Assembly (NCBI RefSeq): GCF_021026315.1
Contig: NZ_JAJNCX010000003.1
Location: forward strand, 124,001 to 188,000
Source: Rhizobium sp. C4
GTDB lineage: Bacteria > Pseudomonadota > Alphaproteobacteria > Rhizobiales > Rhizobiaceae
DNA: 64,000 nucleotides
Direction of reading: 5' to 3'
Numbering within the stretch: the first letter of the stretch is position 1; each line of letters begins with the position of its first letter. Of the stretch, positions 26,814 through 35,850 are shown piece after piece. The translations under genes were made by a program, and so were the position numbers. Below the pieces are notes generated by a model. It had not been told where the DNA came from. It worked only from the letters and a program-made list of their open reading frames with translations, and did not search any database.

Positions 26814-26904
26814 GATCGGTTCCGGGCGCCCGCCGTTAACCATTTATTACCCTTGTTTGTTTAACAACGTTAAGGAATTCGTTGTTCTATGCAGGGGCAG
26901 ATGC

Positions 26905-27891
26905 ATGGTTGGAAGCATTTCAGTTCGGGCATTTGGCATGGGCGACGCATTGTCGGCATGCCGGAACCTCAAGCCACGCCGTTGGGCCGCAGCAAGCCTT
27001 TGCATCCTGCTTGGCCTTTCTGCCGCATCTCTCATGGGCTGGCAAAACGCGCCGAAGTCCGCGCCTGCGCAGGTCGTGGCGTTTTCCGGAAACGATGGCT
27101 CCAGCGTGGTGGCGCCGGCAGAAGCCGTTGCGCAAATGCGCAAGGGGATCCTCGCCCCGGCCTCCCTGCTCAAGACGAGCGCAGAGCTTAATCTCGCGGA
27201 AAGCGGCTTCTTCGGTGACAGGAAAGCCGAGGATGTTCTCGCCGCCGCCATCGAGATTGCCCCTTCCGACCGCGCGTCCGTCATCGACATCAAGGTCAAT
27301 TCAGGCGCGCCGGCCTTCGACGCGTTGATCGCCAACCACATTGCCCGCAGCCTGACCGCGCAACCCATCGCTCAGGCAAAGGCAACTCCGCCCGCCTCTG
27401 CCGAACCGATCGGCTTCACGCTGGTTTCCAAGGCCCGCGTCATCCCTGCCGGCTCGGTCCTGCTTTATCAGGCCGAACTCGTCATCCTGTCGCTGCTGAT
27501 GGCTGCCTCGGTCGTCGCGCTCGGCGTGGCGCGCGAATTGCGCACGAGAAGCGAGCCCGTCGACATGCCGGCAAGGCCGACGGCCGTGGTGCCGCGCGGC
27601 ATTCTCGAGCAGATCGACATGCTGGAGCGGATGTGGCCTGAAACCGGCCGCCAGAATTCCATGCCGGAAGGCTCCAACGATGAGCCGGAACAGTTTGAAC
27701 TCAAGCCTGCACGTGACATCGTTGTGCGGATGGCAGAGCTTCGTCTGGATGCGCGCAAGGCCATGCAGCAGCCCTCGGAAGAGGCGCTGGAAGATGTCCT
27801 GACCGACATGCAGTCCCTGCGCGACCAGGTGCGTTTCATCACGGCAGAGCAGCTGCGCCGCCGTCGCAAAGTCAATGCTTTCGGCCGGTAA
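26905..27891 (+). CDS. Two-segment membrane protein resembling a polysaccharide co-polymerase
   Basis: A 328-residue protein that I do not recognise at family level. It has a membrane segment at about 27-45 (WAAASLCILLGLSAASLMGW), a periplasmic part with VIDIKVNSGAPAFDALIANHIARSL, a second segment at about 189-210 (AELVILSLLMAASVVALGVA) and a cytoplasmic, partly helical tail. This is Wzz-like topology, and the 'IDI-x-V-x-S-x-x-P...IAN' pattern is Wzz-like too, but there is no tyrosine-kinase domain. ATG 26905 with AGGGG is preferred; the TTG at 26857 lacks a ribosome site. It follows the WecG-type gene. Confidence 0.5.
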   Translation: MVGSISVRAFGMGDALSACRNLKPRRWAAASLCILLGLSAASLMGWQNAPKSAPAQVVAFSGNDGSSVVAPAEAVAQMRKGILAPASLLKTSAELNLAESGFFGDRKAEDVLAAAIEIAPSDRASVIDIKVNSGAPAFDALIANHIARSLTAQPIAQAKATPPASAEPIGFTLVSKARVIPAGSVLLYQAELVILSLLMAASVVALGVARELRTRSEPVDMPARPTAVVPRGILEQIDMLERMWPETGRQNSMPEGSNDEPEQFELKPARDIVVRMAELRLDARKAMQQPSEEALEDVLTDMQSLRDQVRFITAEQLRRRRKVNAFGR

Positions 27892-27921
27892 GCTCCGAGC
27901 AGGCCATCAAGAGAAGATCCC

Positions 27922-27946
27922 GAAGGCCGCGCCCCGCGCGGCCTTC
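27922..27946. terminator. Hairpin between convergent genes
   Basis: A perfect 10-bp stem GAAGGCCGCG / CGCGGCCTTC (27922-27931 with 27937-27946), loop CCCCG. It lies between the plus-strand gene ending at 27891 and aglR ending at 27964 and could serve both strands. Confidence 0.7.
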
Positions 27947-27963
27947 TGCGTTTCAGGTTGGGC

Positions 27964-28986
27964 TCAGGCGGGGGCAGGGCCCGTCGAGGCCCGGACGATC
28001 AGCTCGGCCTCCCAGAGTTCCTGGTCGGGCAGGTCGCTGGACCCTTCAAGCGTTTCGATCAGCCGTTGCCCGATCCGTGCGCCGGCAGCCTTCAGCGATG
28101 AGCGCGTCGTCGTCAGCGGTACGCTGAAATTCTCCGGACGAAGCGTCGACAGCACGTCGTCGTGAGCGATCAGCGAGATATCGGTGCCAAGCTTCAGCCC
28201 GGCCTTGTTGATGGCCCGCACGGCCCCGAGCGCGAGTGCCGTACTGGCGCAGAGAACGGCCGTCGGCCTTTCCGGACGAGCCAGAAACCGCTCCATCGCG
28301 CGGAAGCCTGCCTGATCGCTCATGACACTGTGATGCACGAGGTCAGAGGGAAGCGTGAGACCTGCCTCTGCGAGAGCCTTTTCCAGACCGATCTTGCGCC
28401 GCATGGCGAAGGTGAAGCGCTCCATGCCATTCATCAGCGCAAAGCGCTTGTGCCCCAGCTGCAGCAGCAGCTTGGCGGCCGTGTAGAAGGCGCCTTCGTT
28501 GTCGACGTCGAGATAGGGATAGTCGTGCACGTCTCCCATGATCCTGCCATGCAGCAGATAGGGGATGGACGAGGAGCGCAGAAGGTCAACCCGTGGGTCG
28601 GGGTCGACGACATGCGCCAGGAAGATCGCATCGACATAACCGCTGGCAATCAGCCGCTTGATGGCATTGACCTCGTCGTCGGGCGAGGCAGGCGCCATGA
28701 CGAAATGGAAGTCGTGTTTCACGGCCTCTTCGGCCAGCCCGCTCAGGAATTCGCTGAAATGCGGATCGCCGCCGATCTCGGGCGCGCTCTGCATGACGAG
28801 GCCGATCGACTTGGCCTTGCCGGTCGCAAGCCGTTGCGCCGCCTTGTTCGGTTTGTAGCCCGTCTGCTGCGCTGCCTTCAGCACGCGTTCGCGGGTTGCC
28901 TCGCTGACCTCCGGATAACCGTTCAGCGCACGGCTCACCGTCGTTTGCGAAAGCCCCAGCCTGTCCGAAAGCTGCTTCAGATTCAC
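27964..28986 (-). CDS. aglR: LacI-family repressor of alpha-glucoside genes, AglR
   Basis: A 340-residue LacI/GalR regulator. The N-terminal HTH is VNLKQLSDRLGLSQTTVSRALNGYPEVSEATRERVL with hinge NKAAQRLATGKAKSIGLVMQ. The periplasmic-binding-protein-like effector domain follows and would sense an alpha-glucoside or related sugar. The start is GTG at 28986 with AGAGGGG; a TTG eight codons earlier would begin inside the operator. It is divergent from aglE, and a palindrome near its own start indicates autoregulation. Confidence 0.88.
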   Translation of the reverse strand: MNLKQLSDRLGLSQTTVSRALNGYPEVSEATRERVLKAAQQTGYKPNKAAQRLATGKAKSIGLVMQSAPEIGGDPHFSEFLSGLAEEAVKHDFHFVMAPASPDDEVNAIKRLIASGYVDAIFLAHVVDPDPRVDLLRSSSIPYLLHGRIMGDVHDYPYLDVDNEGAFYTAAKLLLQLGHKRFALMNGMERFTFAMRRKIGLEKALAEAGLTLPSDLVHHSVMSDQAGFRAMERFLARPERPTAVLCASTALALGAVRAINKAGLKLGTDISLIAHDDVLSTLRPENFSVPLTTTRSSLKAAGARIGQRLIETLEGSSDLPDQELWEAELIVRASTGPAPA

Positions 28987-29005
28987 CGAACATCCCCTCT
29001 TGTTC

Positions 29006-29021
29006 TTCAAAGCGCTTTGAA
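29006..29021. promoter_or_regulatory. AglR operator, aglR side
   Basis: A perfect 16-bp palindrome TTCAAAGCGCTTTGAA. It has the CG-centred form of LacI-family operators and starts 20 bp upstream of the aglR start, so it likely mediates autorepression. A matching core occurs before aglE. Confidence 0.8.
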
Positions 29022-29205
29022 TAATTCTACGTGCGTCATCCTGAAGCGCATGTTAATCTACCCTGAGAATGCCGGCTGATCAAATGTGAAATCCATGTTT
29101 TGCAGCGCGTTAAAGGTATATTGCGGCGCAATAGGCGTCGATGTTCAGCCTAAGTTGTATGTCCCCTCTTGACTCCGGTCGGAGAATGGTGGGATGAATG
29201 GCGCT

Positions 29206-29230
29206 CAAAGCGCTTTGGGAAAGTGCTTTC
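29206..29230. promoter_or_regulatory. AglR operators, aglE side (tandem)
   Basis: CAAAGCGCTTTG (29206-29217) is a perfect palindrome identical to the core of the aglR-side operator. GAAAGTGCTTTC (29219-29230) directly next to it is a near-palindrome of the same type. Both lie 52-76 bp before the aglE start, where a bound repressor would block transcription. Confidence 0.78.
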
Positions 29231-29281
29231 ATTCAGACGATTTTTGAGGCCGAAGGGCCGATTGCTAGGGAGGCAAATCAG

Positions 29282-30646
29282 ATGAAGAAACTGTTGCTTT
29301 TGGGTGTGGCGGTTGCCGCGCTTGTCGGCGGTTCCGCACAGGCGGCTGATCTCAAGTTCAAGCCGGGCGAGGATTCCAAGTTCAACTGGGCAAGCTATGA
29401 CGCCTTCAAGAAGGCGCATGGCGATCTCAAGGGCGAGACGCTGACCATCTTCGGCCCCTGGCGCGGCGAAGACGAGAAGCTGGTGACCACCGTTCTCAAC
29501 TATTTCTCGGAAGCGACCGGCGCGACGGTCAAGTATTCCTCTTCTGAAAACTACGAGCAGCAGATCGTCATCGACACGCAGGCCGGCTCTCCGCCGAATA
29601 TTGCAATCCTTCCGCAGCCGGGCCTGCTCGCAGACCTCGCCTCCAAGGGCTTCCTGACGCCGCTCGGCGACGACACCTCCAAGTGGGTGAAGGACAATTA
29701 CGGCGCCGGCCAGTCCTGGGTCGACCTCGGCACCTACAAGGGCAAGGACGGCAAGAAGGCCTTCTTCGCATTCCCCTACAAGGCCGACCTGAAGTCGCTG
29801 GTCTGGTATGTTCCTGAAAACTTCAAGGAAGCCGGCTACAAGGTCCCGGCGACCATGGAAGAGCTGAAGGCGCTGACGGAGAAGATCGTCAAGGACGGCG
29901 GTACGCCGTGGTGCATCGGTCTGGGTTCCGGTGGCGCGACCGGCTGGCCGGCAACCGACTGGGTCGAAGACCTGATGCTGCGCACCACGACGCCGGAAAA
30001 CTACGACAAGTGGACGACGAACGAACTGAAGTTCAACGACCCGATCGTTGAGAAGGCGATCGACGAGTTCGGCTGGTTCGCCAAGAACGACAAGTTCGTC
30101 GACGGCGGCGCCAAGGCTGTCGCCTCGACCGACTTCCGCGACAGCCCGAAGGGTCTCTTCGGTGTGCCGCCGAAGTGCTACATGCACCGCCAGGCCTCCT
30201 TCATCCCGTCTTTCTTCCCGGATGGCACGAAGCTCGGCAAGGACGCGGACTTCTTCTACTTCCCGCCCTATGCTGCGCATCCGGAACTCGGCAAGCCCGT
30301 CGAAGGTGCTGGCACGCTGATCACGATTGCCAAGGATAGCAAGGCCGCTCGTGCCTTCGTTGCCTTCCTGCAGACGCCGATCGCGCATGAAGTCTGGATG
30401 GCTCAGTCCGGCTTCCTGACACCTTACAAGGGCGTGAACACGGCAACCTACGCCAACGACACCCTGCGCAAGGAGGGCGAACTGCTGACCTCGGCAACCA
30501 CCTTCCGCTTCGACGGTTCGGACCTCATGCCGGGCAAGATCGGCGCGGGCGCATTCTGGACCGGCATGGTCGACTATGTCAGCGGCAAGTCTTCCGCTCA
30601 GGTCGCCGACCAGATCCAGAAGGCCTGGGACGGCCTGAAGCAGTAA
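29282..30646 (+). CDS. aglE: Alpha-glucoside-binding periplasmic protein AglE
   Basis: A 454-residue solute-binding protein of the ABC sugar family (cluster 1). The signal peptide is MKKLLLLGVAVAALVGGSAQA, followed by a domain with LTIFGPWRGEDEKLV and TQAGSPPNIAILPQPGLLADLA. The expected ligands are sucrose, maltose or trehalose-type alpha-glucosides, by homology with AglE of Sinorhizobium. The ATG at 29282 is used; the in-frame start at 29198 covers the operators. A strong hairpin after the stop may allow higher expression than the permease genes. Confidence 0.93.
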   Translation: MKKLLLLGVAVAALVGGSAQAADLKFKPGEDSKFNWASYDAFKKAHGDLKGETLTIFGPWRGEDEKLVTTVLNYFSEATGATVKYSSSENYEQQIVIDTQAGSPPNIAILPQPGLLADLASKGFLTPLGDDTSKWVKDNYGAGQSWVDLGTYKGKDGKKAFFAFPYKADLKSLVWYVPENFKEAGYKVPATMEELKALTEKIVKDGGTPWCIGLGSGGATGWPATDWVEDLMLRTTTPENYDKWTTNELKFNDPIVEKAIDEFGWFAKNDKFVDGGAKAVASTDFRDSPKGLFGVPPKCYMHRQASFIPSFFPDGTKLGKDADFFYFPPYAAHPELGKPVEGAGTLITIAKDSKAARAFVAFLQTPIAHEVWMAQSGFLTPYKGVNTATYANDTLRKEGELLTSATTFRFDGSDLMPGKIGAGAFWTGMVDYVSGKSSAQVADQIQKAWDGLKQ

Positions 30647-30653
30647 CAAGCTC

Positions 30654-30682
30654 GAAGACGCCGGCTCAAAGCCGGCGTCTTC
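30654..30682 (+). terminator. Hairpin after aglE (partial terminator or mRNA stabiliser)
   Basis: A perfect 12-bp stem GAAGACGCCGGC / GCCGGCGTCTTC (30654-30665 with 30671-30682), loop TCAAA, not followed by a T run. It lies in the 227-bp gap between aglE and aglF, where no other gene is visible. Such hairpins raise the level of the binding protein over the permeases in sugar operons. Confidence 0.7.
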
Positions 30683-30873
30683 TTCCATGGCTTCGCCAGT
30701 TCAGCAGCCGGTTTTTCTGTCCGGCTGCCTCAAGCAGAACCAGTGTCAGAAATACAAAAAGCCGCTGCCACGCTGAGGGACCTCGCGAGGCCGGATGAAG
30801 AAGAGAAGCGTGATCGTTCGGACGACCTGTTGAGGTTCGCTGTACGCCGGTCTCGCCGGATGGGGAGGGGAAC

Positions 30874-31884
30874 ATGCTGTCGCAAATCGTGTCGGCTCTG
30901 ATAGTCATGGTGGTCGGCGTCTTCGTCGCCGCAGCCTACTTTTACCTCACGAACCGCGCGCTCGACCTCGCATTGCCCGACAAGGGCGATGTGGTCACGG
31001 CCTCGCGCAATCTGCGCACCAGGGCGATGATCCGGCCATGGCTGTTCCTGGGCCCCGCTGTCCTGCTTCTGACGATCTATCTCGTCTATCCCGTGATCGC
31101 CACCTTCATACTGTCGTTCTACGGCCGCGATGCGCAGGAATTCGTCGGCGTCTCCAACTACATCTGGGCGGCAACCGACGCGGGTTTCCGGCAGTCGATC
31201 TTCAACAACATTCTCTGGCTTGCCGTCGTTCCGGCCGCCTGCACCTTCTTCGGCCTCGTCATCGCCGTGATGACCGACCGGCTGCCCTGGGGCAATTTCG
31301 CCAAGAGCCTCGTCTTCATGCCGATGGCGATTTCCTTCGTCGGTGCGTCCGTCATCTGGAAATTCATCTACGACTACCGCGGCGAGGGACAGATCCAGAT
31401 CGGTATTCTGAATGCCATCGTGCAGTATTTCGGAGGTCAACCGGAAGTCTGGCTCGCCATTCCGTTCTGGAACAACTTCTTCCTGATGGTCATTCTCATC
31501 TGGATCCAGACCGGTTTTGCCATGGTGATCCTGTCGGCGGCGCTGCGCGGCATTCCGGAAGAGACGATCGAGGCCGCCGTCATCGATGGCGCCAGCGGCT
31601 GGCAGATCTTCTGGAAGATCATGGTTCCGCAGATCTGGGGCACGATCGCCACAGTCTGGACGACCATCACCATCCTGGTCCTCAAGGTCTTCGATATCGT
31701 CCTCACCATGACCAACGGCCAGTGGAACACGGAAGTTCTTGCCAACCTCATGTTCGGCTGGATGTTCCAGGGCGGCGGCGACAGCGGGCGCAGCGCGGCC
31801 ATTGCCGTCGTGCTGATGATCGCGGTGACGCCGATCATGATCTGGAACATTCGTCGTGCCAACGAAGAAATGAAGGGGCGCTGA
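30874..31884 (+). CDS. aglF: Alpha-glucoside ABC permease AglF
   Basis: A 336-residue inner-membrane permease of the MalF type. An extra N-terminal segment (SALIVMVVGVFVAAAYFYL) precedes the usual six. The EAA motif that docks with the ATPase is EAAVIDGASGWQIFWKIMVPQIWGT (about residues 230-255). The start has GGGGAGGGG upstream. It ends one base before aglG. Confidence 0.93.
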   Translation: MLSQIVSALIVMVVGVFVAAAYFYLTNRALDLALPDKGDVVTASRNLRTRAMIRPWLFLGPAVLLLTIYLVYPVIATFILSFYGRDAQEFVGVSNYIWAATDAGFRQSIFNNILWLAVVPAACTFFGLVIAVMTDRLPWGNFAKSLVFMPMAISFVGASVIWKFIYDYRGEGQIQIGILNAIVQYFGGQPEVWLAIPFWNNFFLMVILIWIQTGFAMVILSAALRGIPEETIEAAVIDGASGWQIFWKIMVPQIWGTIATVWTTITILVLKVFDIVLTMTNGQWNTEVLANLMFGWMFQGGGDSGRSAAIAVVLMIAVTPIMIWNIRRANEEMKGR

Positions 31885-31885
31885 G

Positions 31886-33046
31886 ATGAGCATCGGCAAG
31901 CGTCTGGCCCGCATCGGCCTTCCCCGTCTGATCGTCAACCTCACCGTTCTTGTCGTCGTGGCGCTCTGGGTCATGCCGACGCTCGGCATCTTCGTCTCGT
32001 CCTTCCGTGACAAGGACCAGTTGACCGTGTCGGGCTGGTGGACCGCCTTCTCATCGTCCGAGCGCAACGAGGCCGGACGCCTCGGCGCCCTCGACCTGAT
32101 GAAACAGGACGGCCCGCTTTATGTGATCTCGGGCAATGTGCTTGAAGGCAAGCCAGGTTCGGTCAGCGCATTCGGCACCAAGGCCGTGGCACCCCGGGCC
32201 TACAAGGCCGGCACCGAGGCTGACCTTGGCGATGGCATCAAGCTGGCGATCAATTCCGACGGCAGCTACCGCTACACCAGCAACGCCCCCTTCACCGAAG
32301 ACAATACCGGCCGCCGCATCTATCTCGCCGTCGCGACCCCGCCGGTCTTCACCATGACCAACTATCACAACGTCCTGACGGGCGAGGGCATCGGCCAGTC
32401 CTTCGTCAACTCGCTGACGGTGGCAATCCCCGCAACCGTGATCCCGATCCTCGTGGCAGCCTTTGCGGCTTACGCGCTCTCGTGGATGAGCTTCAAGGGT
32501 CGCACGCTGCTGCTCGCTGCCGTGGTAGGTCTGATCGTTGTGCCGCTGCAGATGTCGCTGATCCCGCTTCTGCGTCTCTATAACGATGTGGGCACTTTCC
32601 TTGGCGTTCCATCCAAGACCTATGCCGGCATATGGCTCGCGCATACCGCCTTCGGCCTGCCGCTCGCCATCTACCTGCTGCGCAACTACATCGTCGGCCT
32701 GCCGAAGGAGATCATCGAAAGCGCGCGTGTCGATGGTGCGGGCGACTTCGAGATCTTCACGAAGATCGTCCTGCCGCTCTCCTTCCCGGCGCTCGCCTCC
32801 TTTGCCATCTTCCAGTTCCTCTGGGTCTGGAACGACCTGCTCGTCGCCATGGTCTTCCTCGGCACCGACAAGGACAAGCTGGTGCTGACCGGCGCGCTCA
32901 ATGCGCTTCTCGGCTCGCGCGGCGGCAACTGGGAAATCCTGTCGGCCTCGGCTTTCGTGTCGATCCTCGTGCCGCTTCTCGTCTTCTTCTCACTGCAACG
33001 CTATCTCGTTCGCGGTCTCCTCGCCGGCTCTGTCAAGGGCGGCTGA
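31886..33046 (+). CDS. aglG: Alpha-glucoside ABC permease AglG
   Basis: A 386-residue MalG-type permease. Between the first (LTVLVVVALWVMPTLGIFVSSF) and second membrane segments there is a periplasmic insert of about 110 residues (about 40-155), which makes it longer than the usual 280-300 residues; this is a known property of AglG-type proteins. The EAA loop is ESARVDGAGDFEIFTKIVLPLSFPAL. It lies one base after aglF. Confidence 0.93.
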   Translation: MSIGKRLARIGLPRLIVNLTVLVVVALWVMPTLGIFVSSFRDKDQLTVSGWWTAFSSSERNEAGRLGALDLMKQDGPLYVISGNVLEGKPGSVSAFGTKAVAPRAYKAGTEADLGDGIKLAINSDGSYRYTSNAPFTEDNTGRRIYLAVATPPVFTMTNYHNVLTGEGIGQSFVNSLTVAIPATVIPILVAAFAAYALSWMSFKGRTLLLAAVVGLIVVPLQMSLIPLLRLYNDVGTFLGVPSKTYAGIWLAHTAFGLPLAIYLLRNYIVGLPKEIIESARVDGAGDFEIFTKIVLPLSFPALASFAIFQFLWVWNDLLVAMVFLGTDKDKLVLTGALNALLGSRGGNWEILSASAFVSILVPLLVFFSLQRYLVRGLLAGSVKGG

Positions 33047-33079
33047 GGCAGCGAACCATTTGAAATCGGACTGACATTC

Positions 33080-34729
33080 ATGAACCAGACACTCAGAGGC
33101 AATCTCGTTCCCGACGCAGACTGGTGGCGCGGTGCGGTGATCTACCAGATCTATCCGCGCTCCTATCAGGATAGCAATGGTGACGGCGTGGGCGACCTCA
33201 AGGGCATCACCGGCCGCCTGTCGCATATCGCCGAGCTTGGCGCCGACGCGATCTGGATCTCGCCCTTCTTCAAGTCGCCGATGAAGGATTTCGGCTACGA
33301 CGTGTCGAACTATATCGACATCGACCCGATCTTCGGCACGATTGCCGATTTCGACGCGATGATTGCGGAGGCCCATCGCCTCAAGCTGCGCGTGATGATC
33401 GACCTCGTCATCTCTCACACCTCCGACCAGCACCCCTGGTTCGTTGAAAGCTCGGCGAGCAAGGACAACGACAAGGCTGACTGGTATGTCTGGGTCGATC
33501 CCAAGGACGACGGCACGCCGCCCAACAACTGGCTGTCCATCTTCGGCGGTTCCGCCTGGGCCTGGGATCCGGGCCGCTGCCAGTATTATCTGCACAACTT
33601 CCTGACCTCGCAGCCGGACCTGAACTTCCACAACCCGGACGTCCAGAACGCGCTTCTCGACGTCGCCCGCTTCTGGCTGGAACGCGGCGTCGATGGCTTC
33701 CGCCTCGACACGATCAACTTCTATTTCCACGACAAGCAATTGCGCAGCAATCCGGGCCTTCCGCCCGAGCGCCGCAATGCCAACACGGCGCCCGCCGTGA
33801 ACCCCTATAACCACCAGGAACATCTCTACGACAAGAACCGTCCGGAGAACCTGGAATTCCTCAAGCGGCTCCGCGCCGTCATGAACGACTATCAGGACAT
33901 CGCCGCAGTCGGCGAAGTCGGCGACAGCCAGCGCGGTCTCGAGATTGCCGGCGAATACACGTCCGGCGGCGACAAGATGCAGATGTGCTACGCCTTCGAA
34001 TTCCTGGCGCCCGAGAAGCTGAGCCCGAAATTCGTGGCCGAGGTTCAGCGCGCCTTTGAAGTCGCTGCACCCGAAGGCTGGGCCTGCTGGGCCTTCTCCA
34101 ACCACGACGTCGTGCGCCATGTCACCCGCTGGGGCGAGGGCATTTCCGACAAGCAGGCTTACGCGAAAATGCTGAATGCCCTGCTGCTGACGCTGCGCGG
34201 CTCGGCCTGCATCTATCAGGGCGAAGAACTCGGCCTGCCGGAAGCAGACCTCCAGTTCGAAGACCTGCAGGACCCTTACGGCATTCAGTTCTGGCCGGAA
34301 TTCAAGGGCCGCGACGGTTGCCGCACGCCCATGGTCTGGGACGGCTCGAACTTCGGCGGCTTCTCGACCGCCAAGCCCTGGCTGCCGGTTCCGCCGGAGC
34401 ATCTGCCGCTTTCCGTCGCAGCGGAAGCTGCCGACGAGGCATCGGTGATGGCGCAATATGGCCGCTTCCTCGCCTTCCGCAAGCAGCATCCGGCCTTCGC
34501 CAAGGGCGAGATCGTCTTCACGCTGGAAGACGGCCCGGTTCTCGGCTTCGAGCGCAAGCTCGGCAATGAAACGATCGTCTGCTACTTCAACATGTCGTCC
34601 GGGCCGGAAACGGTGGCAAAACCGGAAGGCATCCTGGAGACGCTGACAGGACACGGTTTCGAGGCCAATCTGACGGACGGTCAGATCGTGCTTCCGGCCT
34701 GGGGCGCATTCTTCGCCCGCGTACAATAA
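33080..34729 (+). CDS. aglA: Alpha-glucosidase AglA (GH13)
   Basis: A 549-residue intracellular alpha-glucosidase without signal peptide, which hydrolyses imported alpha-glucosides to glucose. GH13 motifs in order: DLVISHTSDQHPWF, GVDGFRLDTIN (nucleophile Asp, about residue 210), AAVGEVGD (acid/base Glu, about 278) and WAFSNHDVVRH (about 340). It opens with WWRGAVIYQIYPRSYQDSNG, typical of oligo-1,6-/alpha-glucosidases. It lies 33 bp after aglG and 18 bp before aglK. Confidence 0.95.
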   Translation: MNQTLRGNLVPDADWWRGAVIYQIYPRSYQDSNGDGVGDLKGITGRLSHIAELGADAIWISPFFKSPMKDFGYDVSNYIDIDPIFGTIADFDAMIAEAHRLKLRVMIDLVISHTSDQHPWFVESSASKDNDKADWYVWVDPKDDGTPPNNWLSIFGGSAWAWDPGRCQYYLHNFLTSQPDLNFHNPDVQNALLDVARFWLERGVDGFRLDTINFYFHDKQLRSNPGLPPERRNANTAPAVNPYNHQEHLYDKNRPENLEFLKRLRAVMNDYQDIAAVGEVGDSQRGLEIAGEYTSGGDKMQMCYAFEFLAPEKLSPKFVAEVQRAFEVAAPEGWACWAFSNHDVVRHVTRWGEGISDKQAYAKMLNALLLTLRGSACIYQGEELGLPEADLQFEDLQDPYGIQFWPEFKGRDGCRTPMVWDGSNFGGFSTAKPWLPVPPEHLPLSVAAEAADEASVMAQYGRFLAFRKQHPAFAKGEIVFTLEDGPVLGFERKLGNETIVCYFNMSSGPETVAKPEGILETLTGHGFEANLTDGQIVLPAWGAFFARVQ

Positions 34730-34747
34730 CAAGAGGGAGGACAGGGC

Positions 34748-35836
34748 ATGGCAGGTGTGGTTCTGAAGGACATCCGCAAGTCCTACGGCGCAATCGACGT
34801 CATCAAGGGCGTCGATCTGGAGATCAAGCAGGGCGAGTTCGTCGTCTTCGTCGGCCCCTCGGGCTGCGGAAAATCGACATTGTTGCGCATGATCGCCGGT
34901 CTTGAGGAAATCACCGGCGGCGAGATGATCATCGACGGCCAGCGGGTCAACGAAGTGCCGCCGGCGCGCCGTGGCATCGCCATGGTCTTCCAGTCCTACG
35001 CGCTCTATCCGCATATGACGGTCTATGACAACATGGCCTTCGGCATGCGCATCGCCAAGGAAAGCAAGGAAGAGATAGACCGCCGCGTCCGCGCTGCCGC
35101 CGATATCCTCCAGCTCGGTCCCTATCTGGAACGCCTGCCCAAGGCGCTTTCCGGTGGCCAGCGCCAGCGCGTCGCCATCGGCCGCGCCATCTGCCGCAAC
35201 CCCAAGGTCTTCCTCTTCGACGAGCCGCTGTCGAACCTCGACGCAGCATTGCGCGTCGCCACCCGCATCGAGATCGCCAAGCTCAACGAGCAGATGGCCG
35301 ACACGACGATGATCTACGTCACCCATGACCAGGTCGAGGCCATGACGCTCGCTGACCGCATCGTGGTTCTGTCTGCCGGCCATATCGAACAGGTCGGCCC
35401 GCCGCTGGAGCTTTATGAGCGCCCGGCCAACCTCTTCGTCGCCCAGTTCATCGGCTCGCCGGCCATGAACATCGTTCCGGTCACGATTGCTGAAACGGGC
35501 GATGCGACACGCGTTTCGCTGCACGGCGGCAGCACGGTCAATGTCCCGATCGCCACGGCAGCAAGCGAAAAGGGCAAAGCCGCCAGCTTCGGCGTTCGCC
35601 CGGAAGACCTGACGCTGACCACTGGCGACGACTATCTCTTTGAAGGCACGGTCGACATCGTCGAAGCCCTCGGCGAAGTCACGCTTCTCTATCTCCAGGA
35701 CCTGACCGACGACGAACCCCTGATCGCCAAGCTGCCGGGCATTGTCGATATCCGGAAAGGTCAGAAGATCAGGCTCGCTGCGGAAGGCTCGAAGCTGCAT
35801 CTGTTTGACGGGGCGGGCAAGACTTATCGCCGTTAA
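34748..35836 (+). CDS. aglK: Alpha-glucoside ABC transporter ATPase AglK
   Basis: A 362-residue ATPase of the MalK/UgpC type. Walker A is GPSGCGKST (about residues 36-44), the Q loop VFQSYALYPHMTVYDNM, the signature LSGGQRQRVAIGRAI (about 134), Walker B VFLFDEPLSN and the H-loop VTHDQVEA. The C-terminal TOBE-type regulatory domain is present (GVRPEDLTL). It energises AglF/AglG. The ribosome site is GAGGGAGGAC. It is the last gene of the operon. Confidence 0.95.
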   Translation: MAGVVLKDIRKSYGAIDVIKGVDLEIKQGEFVVFVGPSGCGKSTLLRMIAGLEEITGGEMIIDGQRVNEVPPARRGIAMVFQSYALYPHMTVYDNMAFGMRIAKESKEEIDRRVRAAADILQLGPYLERLPKALSGGQRQRVAIGRAICRNPKVFLFDEPLSNLDAALRVATRIEIAKLNEQMADTTMIYVTHDQVEAMTLADRIVVLSAGHIEQVGPPLELYERPANLFVAQFIGSPAMNIVPVTIAETGDATRVSLHGGSTVNVPIATAASEKGKAASFGVRPEDLTLTTGDDYLFEGTVDIVEALGEVTLLYLQDLTDDEPLIAKLPGIVDIRKGQKIRLAAEGSKLHLFDGAGKTYRR

Positions 35837-35850
35837 TCCGTCTCCACGGC

